Assembly (NCBI RefSeq): GCF_014805625.2
Contig: NW_023998414.1
Coordinates: forward strand, 43,923,561-43,987,560
Direction of reading: 5' to 3'
Source of the DNA: Glossina fuscipes
Lineage: Eukaryota > Arthropoda > Insecta > Diptera > Glossinidae
DNA: 64,000 nt
Part shown: positions 10,981 through 23,076 of the stretch, one piece after another
Position numbering within the stretch: position 1 is the stretch's first letter
Layout of the letters: each line of letters begins with the position of its first letter
Made by a program: the position numbers and the translations under genes
The notes under the pieces: generated by a model
Told to the model about the DNA's origin: nothing
Seen by the model: the letters and a program-made list of their open reading frames with translations, nothing else
Databases searched by the model: none

Positions 10981-11540
10981 GTTTGTTTGGCGACAAGCTA
11001 AAGTATCTCGTGGATCTCAAGAAATTTAGTCATGTCTAATAAAGTATATCGAAACTGCCCCGTAAAGTTATTGAACCTTGCTCAAAGTACGGAAATAAAA
11101 GCTGAGTTAACTGACAAGAAATTTTTGCTAAGCGGACACATCTATTTGGTTAACGATTCCGATTTTGCTTTGCATTGAGTTATATGCGAAAAAAATTTAA
11201 AACATTTTTCACCAGCTGAACCGTTCAAAATAATCGAAAAATTTGAAAAAGAAACGGAGGTAAAGACTCGTCATCAAGATTTTTTTTTTACAAAACCTTT
11301 AGAAAAGTCACAGTTATAGGGTTTCCAGTAGAATGGGTCTAAAATGCGTTGAGCAAAATCCGAAAGATCCTAACGTATCCTCATACAATTCCAAAGGTGA
11401 CTACAATCAAGATTTACAATTTAATGGCGGGCGACAAAGTCTTGCCAAATCGTTTAACACATTGTGGTCCAAATCGTGGTCACATAAACATTGTAAAATT
11501 AATGTGAGATTATTTTTAGGCTATTCTTTCCTATTCTAAT
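10980..11540 (+). pseudogene. Transposon-encoded protein relic
   Basis: The plus strand from about 11041 reads as a long protein-like stretch with one internal stop: CPVKLLNLAQSTEIKAEL, then KKFLLSGHIYLVNDSDFALH, a stop, then EKNLKHFSPAEPFKIIEKFE. After a frameshift near 11320 it continues as VEWVKMRWAKSE and, in the 11333-11539 frame, DYNQDLQFNGGRQSLAK. The SGHxxxxNDxDF block followed by a charged helix is a pattern I recall from uncharacterised insect transposon-encoded proteins. At least one stop and two frameshifts make it non-functional. The family assignment is from memory; the coding character is seen in the sequence. Confidence 0.5.
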
Positions 11541-11884
11541 TTTATTTACCGTTAGATGAAAGCTACATCTGTATACATTCATTATGCAATATTTATAAAC
11601 ATAAATACATTAATTCACCACTTTTCTTAACTGTTTTTAGAGAGAAACGAAGATTGAATAAGAGAGTGAACTAAATTATATTATTTTTTGTTAAGGTTAA
11701 GAATTAATTATTGTCGAATTGTACATAATTAGTAAAAAATGTTCTTTAAACATGAAATGTGTTTCGAATGAAATGAAGAAAGAGGGAACTCTCGAAGTAG
11801 TAAAAGAAGACGAATGCATTAAAAAAGCAAAACAAGGGAAAGCAAAATTTGTAAAATTGTGTTTAAAATAAATCATATAAGAAA

Positions 11885-12737
11885 ATTGAGTTCGGTCGGG
11901 AGCGAACCTTTTATATCCATCACCGTTATCCTAAAAAAGACAAAACAAGTAAAAGAACAAAGTGCTCATTCTCTATAACATAGAGCGGACGCAGTTGATT
12001 TTTTCTATTTTCAAAACAAAAGTTTTTGTCGTAAAGATATGTGGGCGTTGTAAGCGTGTCCTTCGAAAGGTTTAGGTTAATTCCAAATTGTTTTGCAAAA
12101 TTTGCAGGCGATATCTTTAGTTTCGCTGGCGTAAGAACGTTTACCGATAATGGTAGAAAATTTCGCAACCAGCCAGATGAACAGACTAACAGGCGGACAT
12201 GTTTACGTACATTTAAGAATTGTAACTGGCCGAGAATTTGTATATTTTATGGGTATTCAATAATAATTCAATTTTGATACACCATAATATTGAGTAGGCA
12301 TGGTCAATTTTTTCCATTTTTGTACGCAGATGCTACATCATTGCCCATAGAATATGCTTTCAAATTTTTGTAGGTTTGCTACAGTTTGTGAGTAATAAGC
12401 AAAAAACCAATTTTTCATTCCTTTGCAAAACCGACGTGTTCTCAGTTCAACTTGCGCTGTGGGCTTATCTTTCGATTGATTTGGCCCATATTCAATACCA
12501 ACTTGCGTGCAATAGCTTCCAATGCTGCTTCCAATTTGTAGCCAATAGCTTCATCTTTGCGGCCAGGAGAATGTTTACAACAGACGTTACACAGGCGGAC
12601 ATGCTTAAGTCGATTTAGAAATTGACGCTGTTCAACAATATATATATACTTTGGGGAGTCTCCGATGCTTCCATCTGGGCGCTGCAAACATTTTAACAAA
12701 GTGAATATACCCCTCATCCTTCGGTGATGGCTATAAA
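11885..12737 (+). mobile_element. DINE-1-like non-autonomous element, near full copy
   Basis: Begins around TTCGGTCGGGAGCGAACC with TTTTATATCCATCACCGTTATC and ends with ATACCCCTCATCCTTCGGTGATGG. Inside are the family modules shared across the window: GGGCGTTGTAAGCGTGTCC, an internal GGACATG..TAAAT box, GGCATGGTCAATTTTTTCC, and the ATATATACTTTGGGGAG box. It closely matches the copies at 44575 and 49872. The tail modules resemble the Drosophila DINE-1/INE-1 (Helentron-associated) repeat as I remember it. Confidence 0.65.
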
Positions 12738-13592
12738 AAAATTAAAACTTCCTAGTCTTGGCGCAAAAAACAATTAATTTTTTTTTGTTTAGTAGTAGCA
12801 AGATCATGCACGCTAGAATCAATGGTATTTACCTCTCTTGCACAGAATGCGCCATAGGTAAAGGCAAAAGAAGCCTATTTATGGTTTTAACACTTTCAAG
12901 AGTCCCGCTCGCAATTTGAAGAGCGTGCAAGAATGAGTTTGAATTGTGCAATTTTACGTAAAGTTACCATTCATCCTATACATATAATTCCTTTACATCA
13001 CACCATTGAAATGAGACGCTGTTTATTCAAACCTAGACGCGTGAATGCCCCTATTTAAGTCATTACAAACTCATATATATATACATTTCGGGGTATTGTT
13101 GCCAATTTTAACGCAACGCGTACAGTGGCACATCATTTTTTTTTTTCTTTAATTTATTTAACCAAAAATTACTATTACCAGGCACAACCAATGAAAAGTG
13201 AATTTCTACTCTGTTGACATGCTTTCACAGGCATACGCTCGATAACGTTCTATTGATTATTCCAATTTGGTTCTAAATTTTCTTCCCCTGTAACTATAAG
13301 CCATTGTGTACATATTAAATTGCCTAAATGACCTAAATGCACGCACGCATATGCCTATGCATACATACATAGCTACATGTGTACACACGGTATGTTATGA
13401 AAGATATATGCATGTACATGTGTATGTAGTGTGTAACCAAGTAAGCGACCAGTTGTGCCATGTTTTACTTATATCACAGGAATTTCTTTGTTCCTCAATA
13501 CATATGCACTTCACGACGCACTCTCGCTTTCCGTATTCATTATTGTGTGCATATGATTAACGTTTTACTGGTCGTTCACATGCGCCCCATCC

Positions 13593-13595
<3 letters not shown>

Positions 13596-13661
<66 letters not shown>
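13596..13661. repeat. Compound (AC)n-(TA)n microsatellite
   Basis: About 14 AC units followed after ATTTA by about 16 TA units. Confidence 0.9.
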
Positions 13662-13664
<3 letters not shown>

Positions 13665-13783
13665 AATTGCACCCATACATATGTGTGCATAAAGTGTGCA
13701 TTATAGTATAGTATGTTGACCTGAATATTTATGAATTATATTTTAATAATAAATGTTAGGTAAACAATATACATACGTATACC

Positions 13784-13880
13784 CATCATCACCGTCATCA
13801 TCATTCACATCATCACCATTATAATCATTACGATCATCATCATCATGGTCGTGATTATCGTCATTATCGTCATTATCGTC
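13784..13880. repeat. CAT/CGTCATTAT triplet field
   Basis: Imperfect ATC/CAT repeats with CGTCATTAT units. It explains the Asp/Asn-rich open frame seen on the minus strand here. Confidence 0.8.
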
Positions 13881-15905
13881 GCTGGCACCGCTAGTGTCAG
13901 CGTGTGTGCGACTATAAATTATAATAACACATTTTAAAGGCAAGAGATTTGAGAGGGCTGTTAACATATATGATGATTATTTTGTTTTCATTACGCTTGC
14001 ACACATACGTATATGCACGAGAGCGAACTAAAAACTCGTCCATATTTATTGAAATACAGACTGCAATTGTTACGCATTAGAATTTCTATCCCCAATTGAA
14101 TTTAGATTTTTCCAAAAATTTATGCAGTCATTATGTGTGGTCGCATGACTATTAGGTCAATATAAATTTGACACGAGCCGTAAGCTCTTCAAAAAACAAA
14201 TGCTTGAAAATAATGCGTGAAATAAAAAAAATTATGCAAAGAACTTTAGCCTTTGAAATGAAAGCTTAATGTTCCGGTGCTCTCTCTGGCTTCAAATCTT
14301 TTTGTTTCTTTTTTTAACTTGACATAAGCGTTTAATTCTTAGATTATTTGAGATTAATTCAAGGATACGTGTAGGAAATTACAGTGTTCTAAACCTGATA
14401 TTATGACTTTGAGCACAAAAGAAAAAAAAAGAAGAAAAATAACTTGTGACATTTGCTAATTGAGACACAATCCGGGAATAATCCAACACATTTTACAATA
14501 TCACTCTGATCGGGATGATAAGGCTTCGCAGGTAGGAGATATCTGTAGTGTTTGGGAGGAAGATGTTTGGCTTTGATTCGCTCCGGAAATTTCGAAAGGT
14601 CCGTTCTGCGATAATTCTCTAGGCTTGGACACGCAAAAAGAGAAGCCTGACATCAACTAACAGTGAACAATTTAGATAACGAAATTTTCATCTGTGTATA
14701 TCCACATTATGCTGAGATGAATAACAACCGATGTGTTTGAAAGGGCGAATCAGGTGACGACTGCACAACAATTTGTTTAACCGTTCATTATTATTAAGAG
14801 AGAGTGTGTGTATAGTAATTTTTACACCTCATCGCAAAAATGCAGTAATACGTTTTGAACTTTCGATAAGTAAGTGAGCTTTTGATTGTGTTTGCTTGTC
14901 CATCCTTTGTTGCAATTGGTCGATGGAGCGTCATCCGAAATGAGGTAAAAAAAAAAAATCTTTCGTCATTAAGTAACTACGCAAAATTTGACACAAACAA
15001 ATATTTAAAAAAAAAAAATTATAAAATTATTGCACAAATATGTTTTGACATTCGTCCACTCTGAGAAAATCAAACAATGAGCAAAAAGTTGTGCTTATTT
15101 TATAAAATAAATAAATTTTCTTATGATTTTCATGAGTAGCCGAGATTTTGCACGAAGTGAACACGGTATATTTGTATGTTTGCGTGTGCACTATCCATGT
15201 GTTCGTTGCGCACTTTTCATTAAACTATACTAAAACGAGTAGTCTTGAGGTGCGATGTTGCGTATCTTTTTTCCTTTGTTTCATTTTTATCCTTCTTTAA
15301 CTCATCAACAAACGTGAGGTTGATTGTAAGGCCAACAAAATAGATAAATTGCGCATTTATGTCAGTTTGAATGCTGTTCGCCATCTTTTAAGATTTTCTT
15401 TTTGCTCTTTCTTGAAATATCTAAAGCTCTATTAGAGACTTTAAATAACAAGTTTTGATTTATTGTAAAGAAAGAAAAGTTAAAAGCTCCTTCCTTCCTA
15501 GTCTAAATAACGAAACTTTGTACTATATATCGCAAGACTGACTACACACATAAATTAAATTATGAATCGTTTTATGTATATTTTCTGACAGTCAGTAAAC
15601 GGCAAACGAAGAAACAAGAAAAAAAAAAAAATTATCAATAAAAAGAATTTAAGCACATCGTCATTATTATATAGCATCCAACCTCAATCTGATTTCCTCT
15701 GTACACGATAATATGATTTTCTCTAATTTTTTTTTTTGTTTTTTGGTTTTTTCTATTAACATCGTTGTCGACATTGCCAAGACGGCTGCCATCAATAGCG
15801 CATATAAACTAATTTCAAATTGACAATCGTTGAGTGATAAGGATTCTACAAGTCGTTGTTTGGTTGATTGACGACTGCCTGTTTTGCGTTGCTTTCTTTG
15901 TTCCT

Positions 15906-15907
<2 letters not shown>

Positions 15908-15944
<37 letters not shown>
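15908..15944. repeat. 37-base T tract beside PDE9 exon
   Basis: Uninterrupted T run. On the PDE9 transcript it is a 37-base A run starting 30 bases after the donor of the exon at 15975-16300. Confidence 0.95.
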
Positions 15945-15953
<9 letters not shown>

Positions 15954-15974
15954 ACTCCTTATTTACTTACTTAC

Positions 15975-16300
15975 CATTTGCGCTACACAAAAACAATGCC
16001 GGAAATTGTGAAATGGCACCTCATTGTAATGCTTGTAGACCTCATATAACCATTCGCGTAAGATATCGATCGGTATATTGAATTTTTCAATGAATCCCAA
16101 TTCGGTGAACATGGTTTGCATCAAGTGTATGATGTCGGCGTCGCTCCATTCGTACGAATCAAAGGCAGGCAAACGTAAAGCATTACGCACTTCTTCCGAT
16201 AGAGTGGTATCGCAAATTTCCAGGAAACGTTTCTTGACTTCCTGATGCTTTGGTAGACTGCTCTTGCGATGTGGTGGGCCCATAGGACGTTTTGAGAGAC
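15975..16300 (-). CDS. Pde9: PDE9 family phosphodiesterase, start of catalytic domain (second visible exon)
   Basis: This 326-base minus-strand exon has an acceptor TTATTTCAG and a donor GTAAGT. Its first two bases complete a Cys codon started by the upstream exon (T plus GT), giving the junction NWLCLSKRPMGPPHRKSS, and 108 further codons follow (residues 546-653). It contains the start of the PDEase I domain, with FDSYEWSDADIIHLMQTMF and PFHNFRHCFCVAQM. In this motif H642 is the expected general acid and H646 a metal ligand. It ends in phase 0 after Met653, and the next exon continues with MYAITRQ. Class I PDEs hydrolyse cyclic nucleotides; PDE9 enzymes are known for high-affinity cGMP hydrolysis. 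Confidence 0.94.
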
Positions 16301-16652
16301 CTGAAATAATGTAAAACCATGTAAAAATATCTTTCTTTCTTTTCTTTTTTATAGAAGCAAAACTAAAAAAAAAAAAAAACCATTAACAGGAAATTTAATT
16401 TTCTACTATGAATGAACTTGAGCACAACAGGATGCTCTAAAAACTCATGTTATGGACCTTCTGTTTAGCTAAATGTGCGATTCTAACTGTTTCCACGTGA
16501 ATATGTTTATAATAATAAAAGGAAGTTTTGGGGCCAATAAAAAGCGGAAATTAAATTTAAATGTTATGCAGTTTTACAAGCACGCTGTCGTACCGCTGTC
16601 GTTGTCTGAGGCCAGAGAAGGTTCTTAGACTAATATTTACATAAACGCCATT

Positions 16653-16654
<2 letters not shown>

Positions 16655-16702
<48 letters not shown>
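16655..16702. repeat. 48-base T tract
   Basis: Uninterrupted T run, about 350 bases upstream (in transcript sense) of the PDE9 exon; it reads as A48 on the transcript. Confidence 0.95.
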
Positions 16703-17227
16703 CTTTTATTTATATTAGTTTAAGAAATTCTTAAAAGATGCTCGTACGCTGCACAAAGAAAAAATAATTGTTATCGCCGGTTAACATAAGTATAAGGCAT
16801 TTCTATTATCTCTACCCAAAGAAACAGCAACCATGTCAGTCAGGAAAGCAAATATCCTGTTTATCTTGCGAAGAAAAAGAGAGTGAGAGCGAGAGAGAGA
16901 GAGAGAGCCTAAACAAATATGAAAAGAATGTACAATGGAAATACGAGGGAAAAGAAATCAAATAAACACATTTAGAAATACAACAGAATTCTTGATGGGG
17001 GCATAACACACACCCTTTCATATATCGTATACGCGTTACAAAATATTGAGTATACACGTGCACATGTGCATGTGTAGAGGTATGCATGTATTTATGCAAA
17101 TATTGTGTGGAATATGGATATATAGAAGATACACTCATGTGTACACAAATGTGGATAAGTTAAATTTAATGCATAGATGATAAACAGCTTTTGTATTCAT
17201 TTCTTTTCAATTCCATTCAAAGTTCGT

Positions 17228-17228
<1 letters not shown>

Positions 17229-17276
<48 letters not shown>
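17229..17276. repeat. 48-base T tract
   Basis: Second uninterrupted T run of the same length as the one at 16655. Runs this long are rare without a retroposed poly(A) tail, but no element body is recognised next to it. Confidence 0.95.
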
Positions 17277-17278
<2 letters not shown>

Positions 17279-17429
17279 AAATTCATGAACATTTATATAA
17301 ACTGCAATAAGTACCTTTTTGAGTACAATTGGAAGCGCACACACGTTCACACACACACAAATTATTAACCATGTGCAGGGTATATTTTATATGTTAATCT
17401 TATATTATCAGAAGCTTAACCCACCATAC

Positions 17430-17475
17430 ACATAAAAACATACATTACATTACATTGCATTACATTACATTATTC
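17430..17475. repeat. (ATTAC)n pentanucleotide repeat
   Basis: Several TACAT/TTACA units in a row, with one C-to-G interruption (TTGCA). Confidence 0.7.
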
Positions 17476-18439
17476 CCTGTTCATTATTCATCATTCATAT
17501 ACGATGCCGCGTATTTAAGAGAATCGGTTTTTGGTTATTGCTACGCAAATGCTATTGACATTAGAATCAGAATACGATTTAATGCTAACAACATCTCTTC
17601 TCCATGCTTTGATTGTCGTAACACTTGCAATCAATAATAGCCATCGAGACGAGGGGACATTGACAATACAAATTCAAAATTCAATTCAAATATTTTTGAA
17701 TCGTTCGATTCCTTCTCTTCTTCGTCTCTTTTTCAGCAAAAAAATCTTGAGTGTATAACTGCGTTTTTTTTTCTTTTCATTTTAATTTAAAAGAAACATT
17801 TCTTGCCATTTTCAATGAGAATTAATCCGAGTATTCACATGACTCTGCAATAGATCGATTAAATTTTGCGAGTACATTACATCACATTGTGAAATTATTA
17901 AAAAATATTTTAAAATTTTATAGTCGAGTGATTCCGACTATTTAATATTGTATATTATTATTTCGCCTATTTCTCTCATAAAATGCATTTTCTTAGTATA
18001 TGAATGATTACTTTAATAATGCCCTTAGGGGGAATAGGCGCTATCTTGTGGAACAATTTTCATCATAAAATACTAAAAATTGGACTTTGCCGCCTTATAC
18101 ACGTTTATTTTTTTGTGGAAAAAGGCTTCACATTTATTTAAAATGCGAAAATATTACATTCCGCCAATCGTTATGCGCATAGTCCCGTACTCTTGTAGCG
18201 AAGCGACAATTAACAGAGAGCGAAGCAGAAGTGTGAAGAGATAAAAGTTTTCTAAATAAAAGTGTTGCCCAATATATTCAAAAATATACTTTCCGCTTAT
18301 CAAAGGGATTTTGCGAGAGGGTGAACTATGAAAACCGATTTTTTCACTTGCATTGTGTAGACTTCCCTTTCGGCTTTTATACCCTACGCCACTTACAATA
18401 AACGTGTATTAATATGTGCAGATGTATATAACGTGTCGA

Positions 18440-19310
18440 GGAAGATGAGATGGACTAACCTTTTATTATACCATTAGATTCATAATCACTTTGCAAAAGG
18501 ATTTAAGCTAGTTTGTCTGCTGTCTATTTGTCCGTCTGATATCTATGCATATGTATGCGATCTATAGATCACACTTCCATACACATTGGCGTGTTATTGC
18601 CTGATCTATCTCGTACTTTGGAAATAGTAAGCAGAAAACACGGAAAAAAAAGTTGTGCACAGTTTTAGTTACGTAGACATATGGGCGTTGTAGTCGTGCT
18701 CGTTTTTGCAAACGGGAGAATGTTTACCACGGGTACTATGCATTTGCACATACGGACAGATGGACGGACGTGCTAGGATGCATTCCAAATTTGAAACTGG
18801 CCAAGAATTTAGATACCTTATGGAGTTTGTGAACCGTGTTTCCGCGCGTTATAAAAGCTTTGAAAAAAGAAAATGAATTTATGACATACTATAAAATTAA
18901 GTAGGTTTGGCGGATTCTTTTTATTCTTGTAGGGGTACTACAACAACGCATACAAAATAAATGGTCAAATTTTTTGTAGCCTTTTCTGCCGTAATTTATG
19001 AGCAATGAGCAGAAACCTTTGAAAAACCGAGGCGTTTTCAGTTTACGTGGTGCTTGGCCCATTTTCAAGACGAATCTGGGTGAAAGAACCTCCAATGAGT
19101 TTGCCAACGCTAAAATTGATAGTTTCATTTTTGCGGCCAGGAGAATCTTTTCAACAGACGGTCGGACGGACAGACGGGCATGGTTAGATTCAGAATTTGA
19201 TGATGATCGAGAATATATATATTTTGTAGGAAACTTTCTTTCGGGGGATGCAAACGTTTTGAAAAAATGAATCGACGCCTTATCCGCCGGTAATGAGTAT
19301 AATAAAAGAG
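18440..19310 (+). mobile_element. DINE-1-like non-autonomous element, diverged copy
   Basis: Starts with CCTTTTATTATACCATTAG and ends with CGGTAATGAGTATAATAAAAG. It has the shared modules ATGGGCGTTGTAGTCGTG, GACGGACGTGC, ATGACATACTATAAAATT, GGCCCATTTTCAAGACG, a CGGACGGACAGACGGGCATGG box and GAATATATATATTTTGTAGG. The short reading frames inside are by-products of the repeat. Confidence 0.6.
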
Positions 19311-20919
19311 ATATTTTTCGAGCTAAAATTCCTTTTGTTTTTTGCTCTAATTTGAATCAAATTAATTAATTGATTTTGAAAGTATGAATTTGTTGTGTGT
19401 GCTTTGATTTAAATGATTTATTTTATTTACAAAAATCTTTTCATGCAAAATAATATTGATGTCGCTTCTTTTCTCGCTTTATTGTATTTACTTTGTGATT
19501 AATTAAGCATTTAATTAATGTCAGTCTCATATTAATATCAACTTAATTAAGGGCTTTGCAAGTAGAAAATTTACAAAATTGCTGTATGGCGGAAAGAGGG
19601 ACAGACAGAGAGACAGTGTGACAGAGAGAGAGAGAGAAAGAGAGAATGATGTAGCGAGAGAGAAGTGCGAAACAGCAAGTCTAAAATAATTTGTATGATA
19701 ATTTATATGAAAATATATACGGAGGGAAAGAGAAATCCTACTGCACGCAATTAATCGACTTTAGAAGAAACGGATGAGAAGAAAATATTTTGAAATATTC
19801 GTGATTTTCTTATTGTCTTATTTTTTTTAAATAATTAATTACAATTTGTTAATTAATTAATTTTGCTCAAAAACGTTTTGAGACTGTATTTCGTTCGTCC
19901 TATAAGTTGGAGGAATTTTCTTCATTCTCGTACTCTAACTCCCTGGGATTGGCAAAAACAGCGCGACATCTGTTCTGTTTTAAAATTCTAGGTTTTCTTG
20001 CGTAGTTGCCTTGATATAATGAAATGCGTTTAAAAAAATTTTATGTAAAATTTAATTTTGCGCAATAGAGAAGATTGAAAAGGCGTACGCGTGCATATGC
20101 TTGCTCACAAATAGTCATTGTTATTAAAATTAATTCCAATTAATTCAATTTCAAACGGTGCAGCGCGTTTATTGAGTAAAAAACACGAAAAAAATTCGAA
20201 TAGATTTTCTTGGAAATTCGTTTAATTCCATTTTTACAAGCTTTTTAAATTCTATAATACATATTTCATTTTATTTAATAAAAACAATATAATTAAAAAT
20301 GTTATTAAAACTTATTCCGTTCTATGCCAAATACACGTACGTTTTTTTAAACATCGAAAACCGTTTCGATGACAGAGCGTATAAGTGACGTTGAAGGAAA
20401 GCAAAAATGCAGTGTTCCTGGCGCTTATACCGAATTTTATTTTTTACGCCAGAGTTTAATGGCTATCGCGGAAACCCCCATAATACGAAGACAAACGTAA
20501 CGAATACGATATTTGCATAAAGCTCTGCGCAATTTGAGACCCGTTCTAGGAAATGGCGTTAACTCAAAACGTCAACGCATAGAATGAAAGTCAGACGAGA
20601 GTTAAAGTTCAAGGTCAACGGCGTCATGAAATCTTTTCGACGATTTGATTGCAAGAATCGCTTGACCTACACCGATCTAGGACATAAATATACTTCATAA
20701 GTTGATTGAAATCTGTCTCCGAAATGCTTGCGAGTGATACAACAATACCATTCGTCCACTAAGACAGTATATGGGGTATCTTAGAGGCATGATGGATTTT
20801 ACGTGTTGAAAAAAAGCTACATCAACATTTTTGATTTGATTTCGCTTGGTTCGCAACTGTCTACACTTTGTATTTATGTTAAGTAAAGCAAATACTTGGT
20901 AGCATTTTTCGCAAAAAAT
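19311..20919. other. Intronic DNA, no recognised content
   Basis: AT-rich, with a GA-rich purine tract near 19600-19660. The part at about 20380-20690 has higher GC than its surroundings and may be a decayed element, but no protein family could be read in it. Confidence 0.4.
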
Positions 20920-21400
20920 GCGTGTTACTACCCCTCGAACGAGAACCCCCATTTTGGAAGAGATAGATAGCAAATGATTGTTGGAGGTGTGGAAAGGCGG
21001 TTCACGCATGCTAATGGCATGCAAAAATTTCGTAGCAGGAGCTTTACAAATGAGGGCAAAGTTCGGCTTGATACCACGTAGCATAATGCTTTACGTTTGA
21101 TGGGATTGGAAGCTTTATAAGCTGGTCCAACCAGTTTCGCTAGGCACTTGATTTCCTTATTTACCACCATCAACTAACGCGGTTAGTTTAAACAAGAACT
21201 ACGATATAAAGTGGATCCATGAGGAAAGCGTCGGCTTTTGTTATGACAATGTTGGACTGCAAATACCTTTAATGATGCGGCAAACATTGAGATTGCTTGG
21301 CTGACAAGCTTCAAATTGTCCGTAAATATAACTCGAATTTTGGCTTGTGCAAACTGTCATAGTGATACAATTCTTTTTTCAAAAGACGACCATAAAGTCA
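20920..21400 (+). repeat. Unrecognised interspersed repeat, copy 2 (inverted to copy 1)
   Basis: The plus-strand text here parallels the minus-strand text at 8990-9545: ILEEIDSK.LLEVWKGGSRM, then ALQMRAKFGLIPRS, then NKNYDIKW and DNVGLQI. Nucleotide matches such as ACAAATGAGGGCAAAGT are shared exactly. Stops and frameshifts are present. The family is not recognised. Confidence 0.55.
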
Positions 21401-22010
21401 CTTGGTTCTCACCTAGAATTCCAAAAAATCCTGATATCATAACAGTTTTGCCAGACAAACGCTAAAAATTTACTCGTTAAAGCGGCACATTTTTAACTTT
21501 AACAAAGTTTATGTAAAATACAAGGAAAATATGCTTGAATGTTTGATGGCTGAAAACCCGTCATGACTTTTTTCCTTAATCCAATTATTTACATTTAAAC
21601 TCTCTTTAAGAATGTAAATTTTGGATCGAAATCAAACTCAAAGCTGCAAAGATTGAAAGATTTTTCAAAAAAATTTTGACGAATGGCTTAGCCGCTTGTG
21701 TGTATGCGATTATTATAATTATAAGCAAAAAAGTCAAGCGAAGCATTTTCGACAAATATAGAAACTTAGTACGAGAGGAAAGCGTTCGGAAATAATGAAA
21801 CTTTAAATTAAATGAAAATATTTTCCTTTTTCAAGCCTAATACATGAAAATAATAGATAATGGAAACGTAAACAAGGCAAGCAAGTTAATGGCAATGTAA
21901 TAATTAATAAAACATTATTTGCAAAATTTTAATTCACAGAAAGATAGGTAAGGTAAAAATATAGTCATAGAAAGGTTAGAAATAGCAACAAACTCCTGAT
22001 TGCAAGGAAT

Positions 22011-22292
22011 GTGTGCTATTTCTCCCGCTCTAAATTAAGTGCGAGCGACAGGCGAAAGTCGGCATCCTTGTATACATTTCAAATTGATTTATCCAGATCT
22101 CGATCAAGCAAATATTTAGGCACGGCGATACAGAACGTATTATCTTTGCAAAAGGATCTACACGCAACTAAAAGCAAATACAAAGGTGTTCACAAATTTT
22201 CTAAAACGTTCAATCAAGAATTGATTACCCACCTTCACGAAATAATACTTGAAAAACGGAAGAGGACTGAAATGAAGTCAAACGGAAACTGA
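22011..22292 (+). pseudogene. Possible pogo/CENP-B-type transposase fragment
   Basis: A 93-codon open frame, rich in Lys, Arg and Ser. The part KYKGVHKFSKTFNQELITHLHEIILEKRKR is in the style of the second helix-turn-helix of CENP-B/jerky-like transposases (usually ...FS.EQE.EL..HL...). There is no DDE domain next to it. Resemblance is weak and from memory; it could equally be chance. Confidence 0.3.
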
Positions 22293-22319
22293 ATGTACGA
22301 AACATTTATCGATTTGAGA

Positions 22320-22470
22320 GTGGGTAAGCACTCATTACAGCCACGACGAGGTATGGTCAAACTGCTTTGAGCTTGAAGTCGGCAAACACCGCTTCGGTAC
22401 CTGCGACTCTTATCTATTCGGCTATGCCGAGGTCTAATGCGACTTTATTAAGTGATTTTCGTTATATATA
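22320..22470 (-). mobile_element. tRNA-derived SINE-like copy 1
   Basis: On the minus strand GGCATAGCCGAATAGA (A-box like TAGCCGAATAG within 22413-22424) is followed, 44 bases from the start of the A box, by GACTTCAAGCTC (22369-22379), a diverged B box. The same A box, an AGTCGCA string 10 bases after it, and the same 44-base spacing occur at 42750-42820. This points to RNA polymerase III promoter elements of a tRNA-derived SINE. No complete tRNA cloverleaf is evident. Confidence 0.55.
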
Positions 22471-22940
22471 TTTAAGGTTTCCTTGTCGTTCATAAATGCT
22501 AAAATAATGAGATCAATCTATCACCTATGATATATACATAAGTGAAAAGTTTCCTAGGAACGCGGTGAGGTGAATTAATAAAATTTTTTGCCGCATTTTG
22601 TTAGCAAATTTAAAAAAGATATTGTTTTCAATTTAATTAAATATTAGATTGGCATGGGTTTAACGGTTAGAGTTTTCTCTCCTAGTATTGACGTATGCTT
22701 GGCAACAATATATTATGTTTTATTACATATACGAGTCTTTAAAGTGCTACTTAAGGCAAGCTTTTGTTTGTTTTCAAGTGCAATTCTGATAGACAAGCAA
22801 ACCACCGGATATTCGTTTAGTTATTGACTTTTAACACAAATCTCCGCGGACGTTCCGTTTTTAGAAATGCGTTCGCGAAAAAAATTGGAATGTTTGACAA
22901 AAAAAAAAAGAATCTTAATATATAGATTTCCAGATTTTCC

Positions 22941-23076
22941 TGATCATGAAAAATTCTACAAAAGTAGATCAAATCTTTTGTAAATCATTTCCGATCATGA
23001 AATCATTTTCCCATTTTCCAATCATTTTCATGATCATGAAAAATTCTACAAAAGTAGATCAAATCTTTTGTAAACA
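22941..23076. repeat. 90-base-period direct duplication
   Basis: A segment of at least 44 bases starting TGATCATGAAAAATTC recurs exactly 90 bases later (22941 and 23031). Each copy contains an inverted repeat TACAAAAG...CTTTTGTA with a 10-base loop. The perfect match indicates a recent local duplication. Confidence 0.9.

Larger units (their letters stand above)
12738..15907. other. Intronic DNA with microsatellites, no gene
   Basis: Part of the large PDE9 intron. It contains an AC tract (about 13596-13625) running directly into a TA tract (13629-13661), and a CAT/CGTCAT triplet field at about 13784-13880 that yields an Asp-rich minus-strand frame. No splice-bounded exon or protein relic was recognised. 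Confidence 0.5.

Noticed and set aside
12376..12717. 80-91 codon frames on both strands
   Set aside because: They lie inside a DINE-1-like copy, and equivalent frames recur in other copies with breaks.
15834..16081. Plus-strand frames with long Phe runs
   Set aside because: They are produced by the 37-base T tract and run antisense over the PDE9 exon.
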